Shown here one piece after another: positions 23,413-31,138 of a DNA stretch of 31,273 nucleotides. Position numbers and translations under genes: made by a program. The number at the start of each line of letters is the position of its first letter. Positions within the stretch are counted from its first letter, which is position 1. Source of the stretch: CAZOSF01 sp964582415. GTDB lineage: Bacteria; Bacteroidota; Bacteroidia; Flavobacteriales; Flavobacteriaceae. Under the pieces are notes generated by a model. It saw only the letters and a program-made list of their open reading frames with translations, did not search any database and had not been told where the DNA came from. The DNA lies in NCBI GenBank assembly GCA_964582415.1, contig CAZOSF010000024.1, forward strand, positions 1 through 31,273, written 5' to 3'.

Positions 23413-24957
23413 ATGGAAAAAGTACAACCTAAAACCTCATTCCCCAACCTTTCCGGTCAGGTGATTTCGTTGGAAAAAGGAAAAATCCCGCCACAAGCGG
23501 TTGATTTAGAGGAAGTTGTACTTGGAGCAATGATGATTGATAAAAAAGGAGTCGATGAGGTCATCGATATCCTTCACCCGGAGGCCTTTTATCGGGAAGC
23601 CCATCAACACATCTTTGAAGCCATCTTCACGCTATTCCAGGCGAGTCAACCTATCGACTTATTAACGGTTTCAGCCCAGTTGAAGAAGGAAAAGAAACTG
23701 GATATTGTAGGAGGGGAGTTTTATCTCATCCAATTAACCCAAAAAGTATCCTCTTCTGCCCATATTGAATTCCATGCACGAATCATTTTACAAAAGTTTA
23801 TTCAACGAAGTTTGATCAAGGTATCCAGTGAGATCATTGAAACGGCTTATGACGAAGGCACCGATGTTTTTGACTTGTTGGATACTGCCGAGGCGAGGCT
23901 CTATGAGATCACCCAAGGAAATTTAAAGCGCTCTTCGGAAACCGCTCAGAATTTGGTAATCCAGGCAAAGAAGAAAATCGAAGAAATTGCCAATAGGGAA
24001 GGACTTTCAGGGATTCCTTCTGGATTTACTTTATTGGATAAACTCACCTCTGGTTGGCAGCCCAGTGATCTTATTATTATTGCGGCTCGTCCAGGTATGG
24101 GTAAAACGGCTTTAACGCTTTCCATGGCTAGAAATATGGCGGTGGAATACAACATTCCTGTAGCATTCTTCTCCCTCGAAATGTCCTCGGTGCAATTGAT
24201 AACCCGACTGATTTCCTCCGAAACAGGTTTGAGTTCCGAGAAATTGCGGACTGGCGATTTGAAAAAGCACGAATGGGAGCAGTTGAATGTAAAAGTGAAG
24301 GACCTGGAGAAAGCACCTCTGTATATTGATGATACGCCATCGCTTTCCATCTTCGATCTTCGCGCAAAGGCACGTCGATTGGCTTCTCAACACGGCATTA
24401 AGCTTATTGTAATCGACTATTTACAGTTAATGACAGCGGGTGGTAGCCAAAAAGGGGGCAATCGGGAACAAGAGATATCTACCATCTCGCGAAACCTAAA
24501 AGCATTGGCCAAAGAATTAAATGTTCCGGTAATCGCCCTGTCCCAGCTTTCCCGAGCTGTAGAAACCAGAGGAGGTACCAAGCGCCCCTTATTAAGTGAC
24601 TTGCGTGAATCTGGTGCGATTGAGCAAGATGCCGATATCGTATCCTTCATCTATCGTCCAGAATACTATAAAATAGATGAATGGGATGATGAAGATCGTT
24701 CACCCACTGCGGGTCAAGCCGAATTTATAGTGGCCAAGCACCGTAATGGTGGTTTGGACGAAATTCGATTGAAATTCGTTGGACATTTGGGTCGATTCGA
24801 GAATTTAGATGATTTCGATTATCCTACCGAAATCCAAAGTAGGATGAATGAAGCTGCTAACGACGATACCTTCCGAAAAGATACCACCTATCCATCCGCA
24901 GATGAAGCATTTGGTAGTGCCATGAATGATGCTCCGGAGGATGATATTCCTTTCTAA
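23413..24957 (+). CDS. dnaB: Replicative DNA helicase DnaB
   Basis: Hexameric 5'-to-3' helicase of the replication fork. 514 residues: N-terminal helical domain (about 25-135), linker, and RecA-like ATPase domain (about 195-465) with Walker A ARPGMGKTA (225-233), Walker B LIVIDYLQLM, and the RESGAIEQDAD arginine-finger region. The acidic C-terminal tail ends PEDDIPF, which resembles the acidic tip of SSB. No intein is present. The gene stands alone between the accA terminator and the convergent mscS gene. Confidence 0.97.
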   Translation: MEKVQPKTSFPNLSGQVISLEKGKIPPQAVDLEEVVLGAMMIDKKGVDEVIDILHPEAFYREAHQHIFEAIFTLFQASQPIDLLTVSAQLKKEKKLDIVGGEFYLIQLTQKVSSSAHIEFHARIILQKFIQRSLIKVSSEIIETAYDEGTDVFDLLDTAEARLYEITQGNLKRSSETAQNLVIQAKKKIEEIANREGLSGIPSGFTLLDKLTSGWQPSDLIIIAARPGMGKTALTLSMARNMAVEYNIPVAFFSLEMSSVQLITRLISSETGLSSEKLRTGDLKKHEWEQLNVKVKDLEKAPLYIDDTPSLSIFDLRAKARRLASQHGIKLIVIDYLQLMTAGGSQKGGNREQEISTISRNLKALAKELNVPVIALSQLSRAVETRGGTKRPLLSDLRESGAIEQDADIVSFIYRPEYYKIDEWDDEDRSPTAGQAEFIVAKHRNGGLDEIRLKFVGHLGRFENLDDFDYPTEIQSRMNEAANDDTFRKDTTYPSADEAFGSAMNDAPEDDIPF

Positions 24958-24970
24958 GAGCCCAGTAGGT

Positions 24971-26080
24971 TTATTTTGATTTGGTGAATTCCTTCAATTG
25001 ATTTTCCTTGAATACCATAGTTCTGTGTGGGAACGGTATTTCAATTCCATTTTCATCATATGCCTTCTTGATTTGGTATAGCAAATCGCACTTCATTTGA
25101 AAACCATTACCAAAGGACTCCGCCCAAGCCCAGGCTTTCAAATTGATGGATGAGTTGTCCAGTTTAACCACACGTACAACCACTTTCGGAACCCCATTTG
25201 CAAGATCTTCTTCCGTTCTCACATCCATAATCATTGGATGAGCTTCGCATTTCTCCTGAAGGATTTTCAAAGCTAGATCGACATCGCTGTCATAGGAAAT
25301 GCCCACTTCAATCCATTGGCAGATTTTTTTGTCCTCCAAATCGAAATTGATTACTTTTTCCTTATTGATAATATTGTTGGGAATGACGATCATCTTGTTT
25401 TCAAAATTTCGAATCACGGTATGACGCAGGGTAATATCCGTTACGGTGCCCATAAGGTCGTCCGAAATTTTTATCACATCATTCAATTTAAAGGGCTTGA
25501 AAGTGACTATGAATATGCCACCAATGATATTCGCAAAGGTTTCTTGAGAAGCCAATCCAGCTACAATCGCTAAAACTCCAGCACCTCCCAATGCTGTTTT
25601 CGCCAAACCTCTGAGGGAAGGAAATGCCAGAATGATCATCATGGCACCGATAAAATAAATACCAAAAACCACGAGGTATCTTAAAAATCGATAGCCCGTT
25701 GCATCTCCTTGTTCCGTCTCGGATATTTCTTTGATTTTTTTGATGAAATAGGATTCAACACGGGAGGCAATAATGATACTTATTACTGCCACCAATCCGA
25801 TATACCAAAGGATCTCTGAATTCTCACTGACAATACCTCTATGCTCTTCTCCCAAAAATTGGATAATTGCCGCCGAGAGCGTTGATATGGAAAGCATAAT
25901 GACCAATATCTTTCGAATAACTATAGCGGTATGCGGATGATCGTTCCCGTATTTCCTTTTGGCTCGTCTAATAAAAAATCCAGTTACCAATCGGATGAAC
26001 CCGTAACTGATCAAGAAAAAGATGGCAATTAAAACCAATGCAACAATTTCGGCCATATGTGCATTAATAAACTCTGACAT
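24971..26080 (-). CDS. MscS-family small-conductance mechanosensitive channel
   Basis: 369 residues. Two N-terminal membrane segments (about 10-32, 52-72), further ones at about 90-108 and 130-152, and the pore helix ALGGAGVLAIVAGLASQETFANIIGGIFI (in part, about 158-186) with the Gly/Ala packing pattern of MscS TM3. The beta domain (LNDVIKISDDLMGTVTDITL, then IVIPNNIIN) and a C-terminal alpha/beta domain follow. It opens on membrane tension to release solutes during osmotic downshock. No Ca2+- or cyclic-nucleotide-binding domain is fused. The gene is monocistronic. Confidence 0.93.
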   Translation of the reverse strand: MSEFINAHMAEIVALVLIAIFFLISYGFIRLVTGFFIRRAKRKYGNDHPHTAIVIRKILVIMLSISTLSAAIIQFLGEEHRGIVSENSEILWYIGLVAVISIIIASRVESYFIKKIKEISETEQGDATGYRFLRYLVVFGIYFIGAMMIILAFPSLRGLAKTALGGAGVLAIVAGLASQETFANIIGGIFIVTFKPFKLNDVIKISDDLMGTVTDITLRHTVIRNFENKMIVIPNNIINKEKVINFDLEDKKICQWIEVGISYDSDVDLALKILQEKCEAHPMIMDVRTEEDLANGVPKVVVRVVKLDNSSINLKAWAWAESFGNGFQMKCDLLYQIKKAYDENGIEIPFPHRTMVFKENQLKEFTKSK

Positions 26081-26237
26081 AATAGAAAGGTTGGTTGAAA
26101 GATTTTCACTTCATAAATCATAAAGTTACATCATGTTGATGAATTTATCTAACTGAAATACTGAAGGTCAAGGATAATGGCAGGAAATTAACTTCTCTTT
26201 CAAAAAATGGTGTACAATTTGTGGTTATCTTAGCACT

Positions 26238-27494
26238 ATGTTGAGACTATTGCTATTAATCTTCCTGTTTCTATCATTACCCATTCGGGCGTCCTATATT
26301 TTGATACCCATGGATGCTGAAGGGCAGGCAGAACATTTAAAGGCATATGGAATTACCTATTGGACCCTTGAGAAACAGTTGAAAGCAAAATGGCTTTTGA
26401 ATTATAGAGGAGGATCCTTTTTATTGCCGGACACTGAAGAAATCCAAAAGGAGTGTCAGATTCGCGGGGTAAGCTTTGAAGTGATCAGCGATGCAAAGGC
26501 AGCGGAAATTTTAGAACTTATTGCAAGTCCCTCCCAAAATATGGAGGCCGTGGTGTTGGAAAAAGCACCAAAAATTGCGGTGTATTCCCCAAAAGGAAAT
26601 CAACCTTGGGACGACGCGGTTACCATGGTTCTAACCTATGCTGAGATACCCTACGAAACGATTTATGATGAAGAGGTATTGAGCGACCAACTGTTATTGT
26701 ACGATTGGCTGCACCTACACCATGAAGATTTTACTGGTCAGTATGGAAAATTCTATCGCGCCTACAGGGCGGCTCCATGGTATATTGAACAAAAAAGGGA
26801 GGCGGAAGCACTGGCTGCAAAGCTTGGCTTTAACAAGGTTTCTGAAGAAAAATTGGCTGTAGCCCTTAAAATTCGTGATTACGTTGTTGGGGGTGGATTT
26901 ATGTTTGCCATGTGCAGTGCTACCGATAGCTTCGACATCGCCTTGTCGGCGGAAGGTGTGGATATTTGTGAACCCATGTTCGACGGTGACCCAAGCGAAT
27001 CGGGTTACCAAAGTAAAATAGATTACTCCAGAACTTTTGCCTTTACCGATTTTATTTTGGAACGGAGTCCGATGGTTTATGAATTCTCCAGCATCGATAT
27101 GACCAATCGTAGAAAAGTTAACAGGGAGACCGATTACTTTACCCTAATGGATTTTTCCGCAAAGTGGGATCCTATTCCTTGTATGCTCGTACAAAATCAT
27201 ACTGCTTTGGTAAAAGGGTTTATGGGGCAGACCACTGCATTTGCTCCTGATGAGATTAAATCGACCGTTTTAATTATGGGAGAAAATAAAGCGAATGGGG
27301 AAGCCCGCTATATACATGGTATTAGGGGTAAAGGATTTTTTACCTATTACGGAGGCCATGATCCTGAAGATTATCAGCATCGCGTAGGGGATGCCAAGAC
27401 GGAATTGGCTTTGCATCCAAATTCACCAGGTTATCGTCTTATTTTAAATAATGTGCTGTTCCCGGCCGCCAAAAAGAAGAAGCAGAAAACATAA
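26238..27494 (+). CDS. Secreted class-I glutamine-amidotransferase-like protein (often labelled asparagine synthetase B)
   Basis: 418 residues with an N-terminal signal peptide (MLRLLLLIFLFLSLPIRA). From about residue 111 the fold reads like a class-I GATase/ThuA-type alpha-beta protein: KIAVYSPKGNQPWDDAVTMV, YDWLHLHHEDF (156-166), a nucleophile-elbow-like GGGFMFAMCSATDS (218-231, Cys226), and FFTYYGGHDPEDY near the end. I recall relatives labelled 'asparagine synthetase B', but neither the Cys2 amidotransferase nor the SGGxDS ATP-pyrophosphatase loop exists here, and the protein is exported. Substrate unknown. The C-terminus is a basic tail, and a bidirectional terminator follows. Confidence 0.7.
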   Translation: MLRLLLLIFLFLSLPIRASYILIPMDAEGQAEHLKAYGITYWTLEKQLKAKWLLNYRGGSFLLPDTEEIQKECQIRGVSFEVISDAKAAEILELIASPSQNMEAVVLEKAPKIAVYSPKGNQPWDDAVTMVLTYAEIPYETIYDEEVLSDQLLLYDWLHLHHEDFTGQYGKFYRAYRAAPWYIEQKREAEALAAKLGFNKVSEEKLAVALKIRDYVVGGGFMFAMCSATDSFDIALSAEGVDICEPMFDGDPSESGYQSKIDYSRTFAFTDFILERSPMVYEFSSIDMTNRRKVNRETDYFTLMDFSAKWDPIPCMLVQNHTALVKGFMGQTTAFAPDEIKSTVLIMGENKANGEARYIHGIRGKGFFTYYGGHDPEDYQHRVGDAKTELALHPNSPGYRLILNNVLFPAAKKKKQKT

Positions 27495-27502
27495 GAGCAA
27501 AT

Positions 27503-27532
27503 AAAAAACCCCGCCAATCGGCGGGGTTTTTT
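27503..27532. terminator. Bidirectional terminator
   Basis: Six A, CCCCGCC, loop AATC, GGCGGGG, six T: a perfect 7-bp GC stem with A/T tails, separating the convergent GATase-like gene (+) and rplT (-). One base differs in the stem from the element at 17091-17120. Confidence 0.93.
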
Positions 27533-27568
27533 GAGCGAAATAAAATCGTTATACAATAGGCTTGCGCC

Positions 27569-27913
27569 CTATTTTACTTTGTTAACTATGGCTTCGAAAG
27601 CTTCTGGGTGATTCATGGCCAAATCGGCAAGAACCTTACGGTTCAATTCGATATTGTTGGCTTTTAATTGTCCCATAAATTTCGAATAAGACATTCCGTG
27701 TAAACGGGCACCCGCATTAATACGGGTAATCCATAGGGCACGGAAAGTTCTCTTTTTGTTACGACGGTCACGATAAGAATACAACATGGCTTTGTCCACG
27801 GCATTCTTCGCTACTGTCCAAACGTTTTTACGACGACCAAAGAAACCTTTGGCTTGTTTAAGCACCTTTTTTCTTCGGGCTCGTCTTGCAACTGAATTTA
27901 CTGATCTTGGCAT
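27569..27913 (-). CDS. rplT: 50S ribosomal protein L20
   Basis: 114 residues, the standard length; MPRSVNSVARRARRKKVLKQ and the conserved core RTFRALWITRINAGARLHGM are diagnostic. L20 nucleates 50S assembly on 23S rRNA and in other bacteria represses its own operon by binding a leader that mimics 23S rRNA. It is the last gene of thrS-infC-rpmI-rplT. The 95-nt gap before it is the widest in the operon and holds a small hairpin (TCCTA 27940-27944 / TAGGA 27954-27958). Confidence 0.97.
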   Translation of the reverse strand: MPRSVNSVARRARRKKVLKQAKGFFGRRKNVWTVAKNAVDKAMLYSYRDRRNKKRTFRALWITRINAGARLHGMSYSKFMGQLKANNIELNRKVLADLAMNHPEAFEAIVNKVK

Positions 27914-28008
27914 AGTTTTAGAATTTTTTGTAGCAGGCGTCCTATTATTTTATTAGGAACTTTTATTGGCCATACTCCAGGGTTTATACTAATTGAACCG
28001 GTTAAAGA

Positions 28009-28206
28009 TTACTTCATGCGAAGCATTTCCTTAACATTTCCTTCGTCACTCTTATCTACTAAAGTAGCATGAGTCAAGGCAAGCTTACGCTTCTTCGATT
28101 TCTTCGTCAAGATGTGACTCTTGTAAGCGTGCTTTCTTTTGATTTTACCAGAACCGGTAAGCTTAAAACGCTTTTTGGCACTGGATTTTGTTTTTTGTTT
28201 AGGCAT
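28009..28206 (-). CDS. rpmI: 50S ribosomal protein L35
   Basis: 65 residues, highly basic, with MPKQKTKSSAKKRFKLTGSG, KIKRKHAYKSHILTKKSKKRKR-like core and the closing EGNVKEMLRMK typical of L35. It lies 34 nt after infC and 95 nt before rplT, as in the conserved IF-3/L35/L20 operon. Confidence 0.96.
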   Translation of the reverse strand: MPKQKTKSSAKKRFKLTGSGKIKRKHAYKSHILTKKSKKRKLALTHATLVDKSDEGNVKEMLRMK

Positions 28207-28240
28207 CTTTCCTATAATTTAATTTATTTCGCTTTTTCTT

Positions 28241-28792
28241 TTATTTCTTTTTAGGGGCAATGAACATAATCATTCGCTTTCCTTCTAGTTTTGGCATTTG
28301 CTCAACCTTACCGTAATCCTCCAAATCCTGAGCCAATCGAAGCAACAGAATTTCCCCTTGATCTTTATAAATGATGGAACGACCTTTAAAGAAAACGTAT
28401 GCTTTTAGTTTAGCCCCATCCTTAAGAAACTTTTCTGCGTGCTTCTTTTTGAAATCGTAGTCGTGGTCATCCGTATTCGGTCCGAAACGAATTTCTTTCA
28501 CAACCACTTTGGTGGCTTTGGCCTTCATGGCCTTTTCACGTTTCTTTTGTTCGTAAACGAACTTTTTGTAATCCATCACCTTGCAAACCGGAGGTTCTGC
28601 ATTGGGTGAAATTTCTACAAGATCCAATCCTTGTTCTTCAGCAATGGCTAAGGCCTGTTTGATTGGATATACATCCATTGCTACGTTATCACCAACAAGT
28701 CGAACCTTTTCGGTACGAATTTTTTCGTTAATTCTGTGTTGGTCTTCCTTTTGAACGCGGGAACCGGAACTTTTTCTTCTTCGTATTGCTAT
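28241..28792 (-). CDS. infC: Translation initiation factor IF-3 (non-AUG start)
   Basis: 183 residues if started at the AUA codon at 28792-28790. The first ATG (28678) would remove the N-terminal domain's first strand and leave 145 residues, too short for IF-3 (about 180). Upstream of that ATG the frame continues as (M)AIRRRKSSGSRVQKEDQHRI, then NEKIRTEKVRLVGDNVAMDV, exactly the IF-3 N-terminus, until an in-frame TAA at 28807. No ATG, GTG or TTG lies between. An AUA or possibly AUU start is therefore needed, consistent with IF-3's known self-limitation by a rare start codon (AUU in E. coli). The core DLVEISPNAEPPVCKVMDYK is intact. It starts 16 nt after thrS. Confidence 0.92.
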   Translation of the reverse strand: MAIRRRKSSGSRVQKEDQHRINEKIRTEKVRLVGDNVAMDVYPIKQALAIAEEQGLDLVEISPNAEPPVCKVMDYKKFVYEQKKREKAMKAKATKVVVKEIRFGPNTDDHDYDFKKKHAEKFLKDGAKLKAYVFFKGRSIIYKDQGEILLLRLAQDLEDYGKVEQMPKLEGKRMIMFIAPKKK

Positions 28793-28808
28793 GGCTTTTC
28801 GGTTTTAA

Positions 28809-30755
28809 TTAAACTTCTTTAAACTCTTTGATATCTTTTTTAATTTCAGCTTTGATCATTTCGGCAAATGCTTCTACCTTCATCGATCCGAGGTCTCCCT
28901 CACTATGCTTTCTCACAGACACCGTACCTTCATTTTCCTCCTGCTCTCCAACAATCAGCATATACGGGATTTTGTTCATCTCAGCCTCCCGGATTTTCTT
29001 GCCGATTGTTTCGTTGCGGTTGTCAACGAGGGCGCGAATTTCGTGATTTTCCAACAAATTTAAAACTTTTTGAGCGTATTTTTCATATTTCTCGCTTAGC
29101 GATAAAATACTAACCTGCTCAGGCATAAGCCAAAGCGGGAAGTTTCCTCCGGTGTGTTCCAATAAAATGGCAATGAAGCGCTCCATACTACCGAAAGGTG
29201 CTCGATGTATCATAACGGGACGGTGCATCTCATTGTCACTTCCCTTGTATTCCAATTCAAATCGTTCAGGTAAATTATAGTCCACCTGAATGGTTCCTAA
29301 CTGCCAACTTCTGCCCAATGCATCCTTCACCATGAAGTCTAACTTAGGACCGTAGAAAGCTGCTTCCCCTTCTTCAATAACATAATCCAGCCCTTTTTTC
29401 TGCGCTGCATTGATGATGGCTTGTTCTGCTTTTTCCCAGTTCTCGGTTTTGCCGATGTATTTTTCGGGTGCCTTAGGGTCACGAATGGAAACCTGGGCCG
29501 TAAAGTTTTCGAAGCCTAAGGAACCGAAAACGTAAAGCACCAAATCGATTACATTCATGAATTCCTCATCAAGTTGCTCCTGAGTACAGAAAATATGAGC
29601 ATCGTCCTGGGTGAAACCACGTACTCGGGTGAGTCCGTGCAACTCACCACTTTGTTCGTAACGATAGACCGTTCCAAATTCTGCAAAACGTTTAGGAAGA
29701 TCCTTGTACGACCAGGGTTTGCTGTTGTACATCTCACAGTGATGGGGACAGTTCATTGGTTTGAGCAAGAATTCCTCGCCCTCATTTGGCGTTTTGATGG
29801 GCTGAAAGCTGTCTGCTCCATATTTTGCATAGTGACCGGAGGTAACATACAGTTCTTTTTGACCAATATGAGGAGAAACTACCATTTCATAACCTGCTTT
29901 CTTTTGAGCAGCTTTTAGGAAGTTTTCCAATCGTTCTCTTAACGCAGCACCTTTTGGCATCCATAAAGGCAATCCTTGTCCAACGCGCTGTGAAAAGGTG
30001 AACAGTTCCAGTTCTTTTCCCAATTTTCTATGGTCTCGCTTTTTGGCTTCTTCCAGAAGATGTAGGTATTCGGTTAAGTCTTTTTGTTTCGGAAAGCTAA
30101 TACCATAAACACGGGTAAGCTGCTTGTTGTTTTCATCTCCTTTATAATACGCACCGGCGACGCTCAATATCTTTACTGCTTTTACGATTCCAGTATTCGG
30201 AATGTGGCCTCCTCTACAAAGATCGGTGAAGGTATCATGATCACAGAAGGTAATGCTTCCGTCTTCTAGACCATCTATGAGGTCAACCTTGTATTCGTTT
30301 TTACCCTCATAATAGGCAAGGGCATCAGCTTTGCTGACAGATCGCATTTTGAATTCATGCTTTCCGCGAGCGATTTCCATCATTTTATCCTCGATGGTTT
30401 TGAAATCTTTTTCTGAAATAACCTGATCTCCTAGATCGACATCATAATAAAAGCCTTTGTCGATGGCCGGACCCACCCAAAGTTTAACCCCTGGATAAAG
30501 TTCTTCCAAAGCTTGGGCAAGGATGTGGGCGGAGGAATGCCAAAATGCCTTTTTTCCTTCATCATTATTCCAGGTGTAAAGTACCAAGCTTCCATCTTCT
30601 TCCAAGGGAGTGGTTACCTCCACGGTAGTATTGTTGAAAGAGGCCGAAATAACATTTCTGGCAAGTCCTTCACTGATGCTCATTGCCACGTCCATGGGAG
30701 TGGTACCTGAGGCATATTGTTTTACGCTTCCATCGGGTAAGGTTATCGAGATCAT
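28809..30755 (-). CDS. thrS: Threonyl-tRNA synthetase
   Basis: Charges tRNA-Thr. 648 residues: TGS domain (1-62), editing domain with HSSAHILAQALEE (73-85) and GFYYD, catalytic class-II core with MNCPHHCEMY (zinc-ligand Cys and His), motif 2 FGTVYRYEQSGEL and motif 3 HRAPFGSMERF, and the anticodon-binding domain (about 545-640). The ATG at 30755 lies 20 nt from the -7 box, so the leader is short and leaves no room for the operator-like leader that E. coli thrS uses. First gene of the operon with infC, rpmI and rplT. Confidence 0.97.
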   Translation of the reverse strand: MISITLPDGSVKQYASGTTPMDVAMSISEGLARNVISASFNNTTVEVTTPLEEDGSLVLYTWNNDEGKKAFWHSSAHILAQALEELYPGVKLWVGPAIDKGFYYDVDLGDQVISEKDFKTIEDKMMEIARGKHEFKMRSVSKADALAYYEGKNEYKVDLIDGLEDGSITFCDHDTFTDLCRGGHIPNTGIVKAVKILSVAGAYYKGDENNKQLTRVYGISFPKQKDLTEYLHLLEEAKKRDHRKLGKELELFTFSQRVGQGLPLWMPKGAALRERLENFLKAAQKKAGYEMVVSPHIGQKELYVTSGHYAKYGADSFQPIKTPNEGEEFLLKPMNCPHHCEMYNSKPWSYKDLPKRFAEFGTVYRYEQSGELHGLTRVRGFTQDDAHIFCTQEQLDEEFMNVIDLVLYVFGSLGFENFTAQVSIRDPKAPEKYIGKTENWEKAEQAIINAAQKKGLDYVIEEGEAAFYGPKLDFMVKDALGRSWQLGTIQVDYNLPERFELEYKGSDNEMHRPVMIHRAPFGSMERFIAILLEHTGGNFPLWLMPEQVSILSLSEKYEKYAQKVLNLLENHEIRALVDNRNETIGKKIREAEMNKIPYMLIVGEQEENEGTVSVRKHSEGDLGSMKVEAFAEMIKAEIKKDIKEFKEV

Positions 30756-30774
30756 GTTTATTCAAATTAGGATG

Positions 30775-30805
30775 CAAAGATACTATTACTAATGTCGTTT
30801 TACAA
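30775..30805 (-). promoter_or_regulatory. Promoter of thrS-infC-rpmI-rplT operon
   Basis: Minus strand: TTG (30805-30803), 20 nt, TATCTTTG (30782-30775). Transcription should begin near 30769, about 14 nt ahead of the thrS ATG. Confidence 0.7.
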
Positions 30806-30992
30806 TAGGGATTCACAGATTGAAAAGCGGAAGAAAATAGGGGTTTAGTAGCGCTAGGAGTTGTGGTTATTTTTTGGGGATATAATATATAGGTATAAAG
30901 CAGATAAAAATTTTGCAAAAAGGCAGATTTTACTACGGTTCAGCGGCTTACGAAGACAAGTAAAAATATCTTTAAAATTCTTTTGGAATTTG
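30806..30992. other. Gap between divergent promoters, no gene seen
   Basis: No reading frame here resembles a known protein. The stretch from about 30890 is A/T-rich with A- and T-tracts and may act as an upstream activating (UP-like) region for the promoter at 30993. It separates the thrS operon from the stable-RNA promoters that face right. Confidence 0.4.
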
Positions 30993-31023
30993 TTTGCGAA
31001 TCTAAAAAAGCGCTCTATATTTG
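30993..31023 (+). promoter_or_regulatory. Stable-RNA promoter P1
   Basis: TTTG (30993-30996), 19 nt, TATATTTG (31016-31023), followed by CACCCGCTTTCA. The -33 region continues TTGCGA and a TAAAAAA tract follows, features shared with P2 about 115 nt on. Confidence 0.85.
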
Positions 31024-31108
31024 CACCCGCTTTCAACAACAAGAAAGTTGTGCTAAATACGCCCAACGATGTGAAGCGAAAAAAGTTCTAAAATTTTTCT
31101 GAGAAATA

Positions 31109-31138
31109 TTGCGAGGTAAAAAAAATGTTGTACATTTG
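31109..31138 (+). promoter_or_regulatory. Stable-RNA promoter P2
   Basis: TTG (31109-31111), 19 nt, TACATTTG (31131-31138), followed by CACCCGCTTTCAG. TTGCGA, the A-tract and the initial transcribed sequence repeat those of P1, so the two arose by tandem duplication or are held alike by selection. The new transcript can fold at once into CGCTTT/AAAGCG (31143-31148 / 31155-31160). Confidence 0.85.

Noticed and set aside
23941..24393. Possible intein or frameshift inside dnaB, suggested by long open frames on the other strand
   Set aside because: The dnaB frame runs unbroken with normal spacing between motifs; the opposite-strand frames are shadows.
31077..31108. A/T-rich near-palindromic tract between P1 and P2
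   Set aside because: Pairing is weak and A/T-driven; no convincing terminator or binding site.
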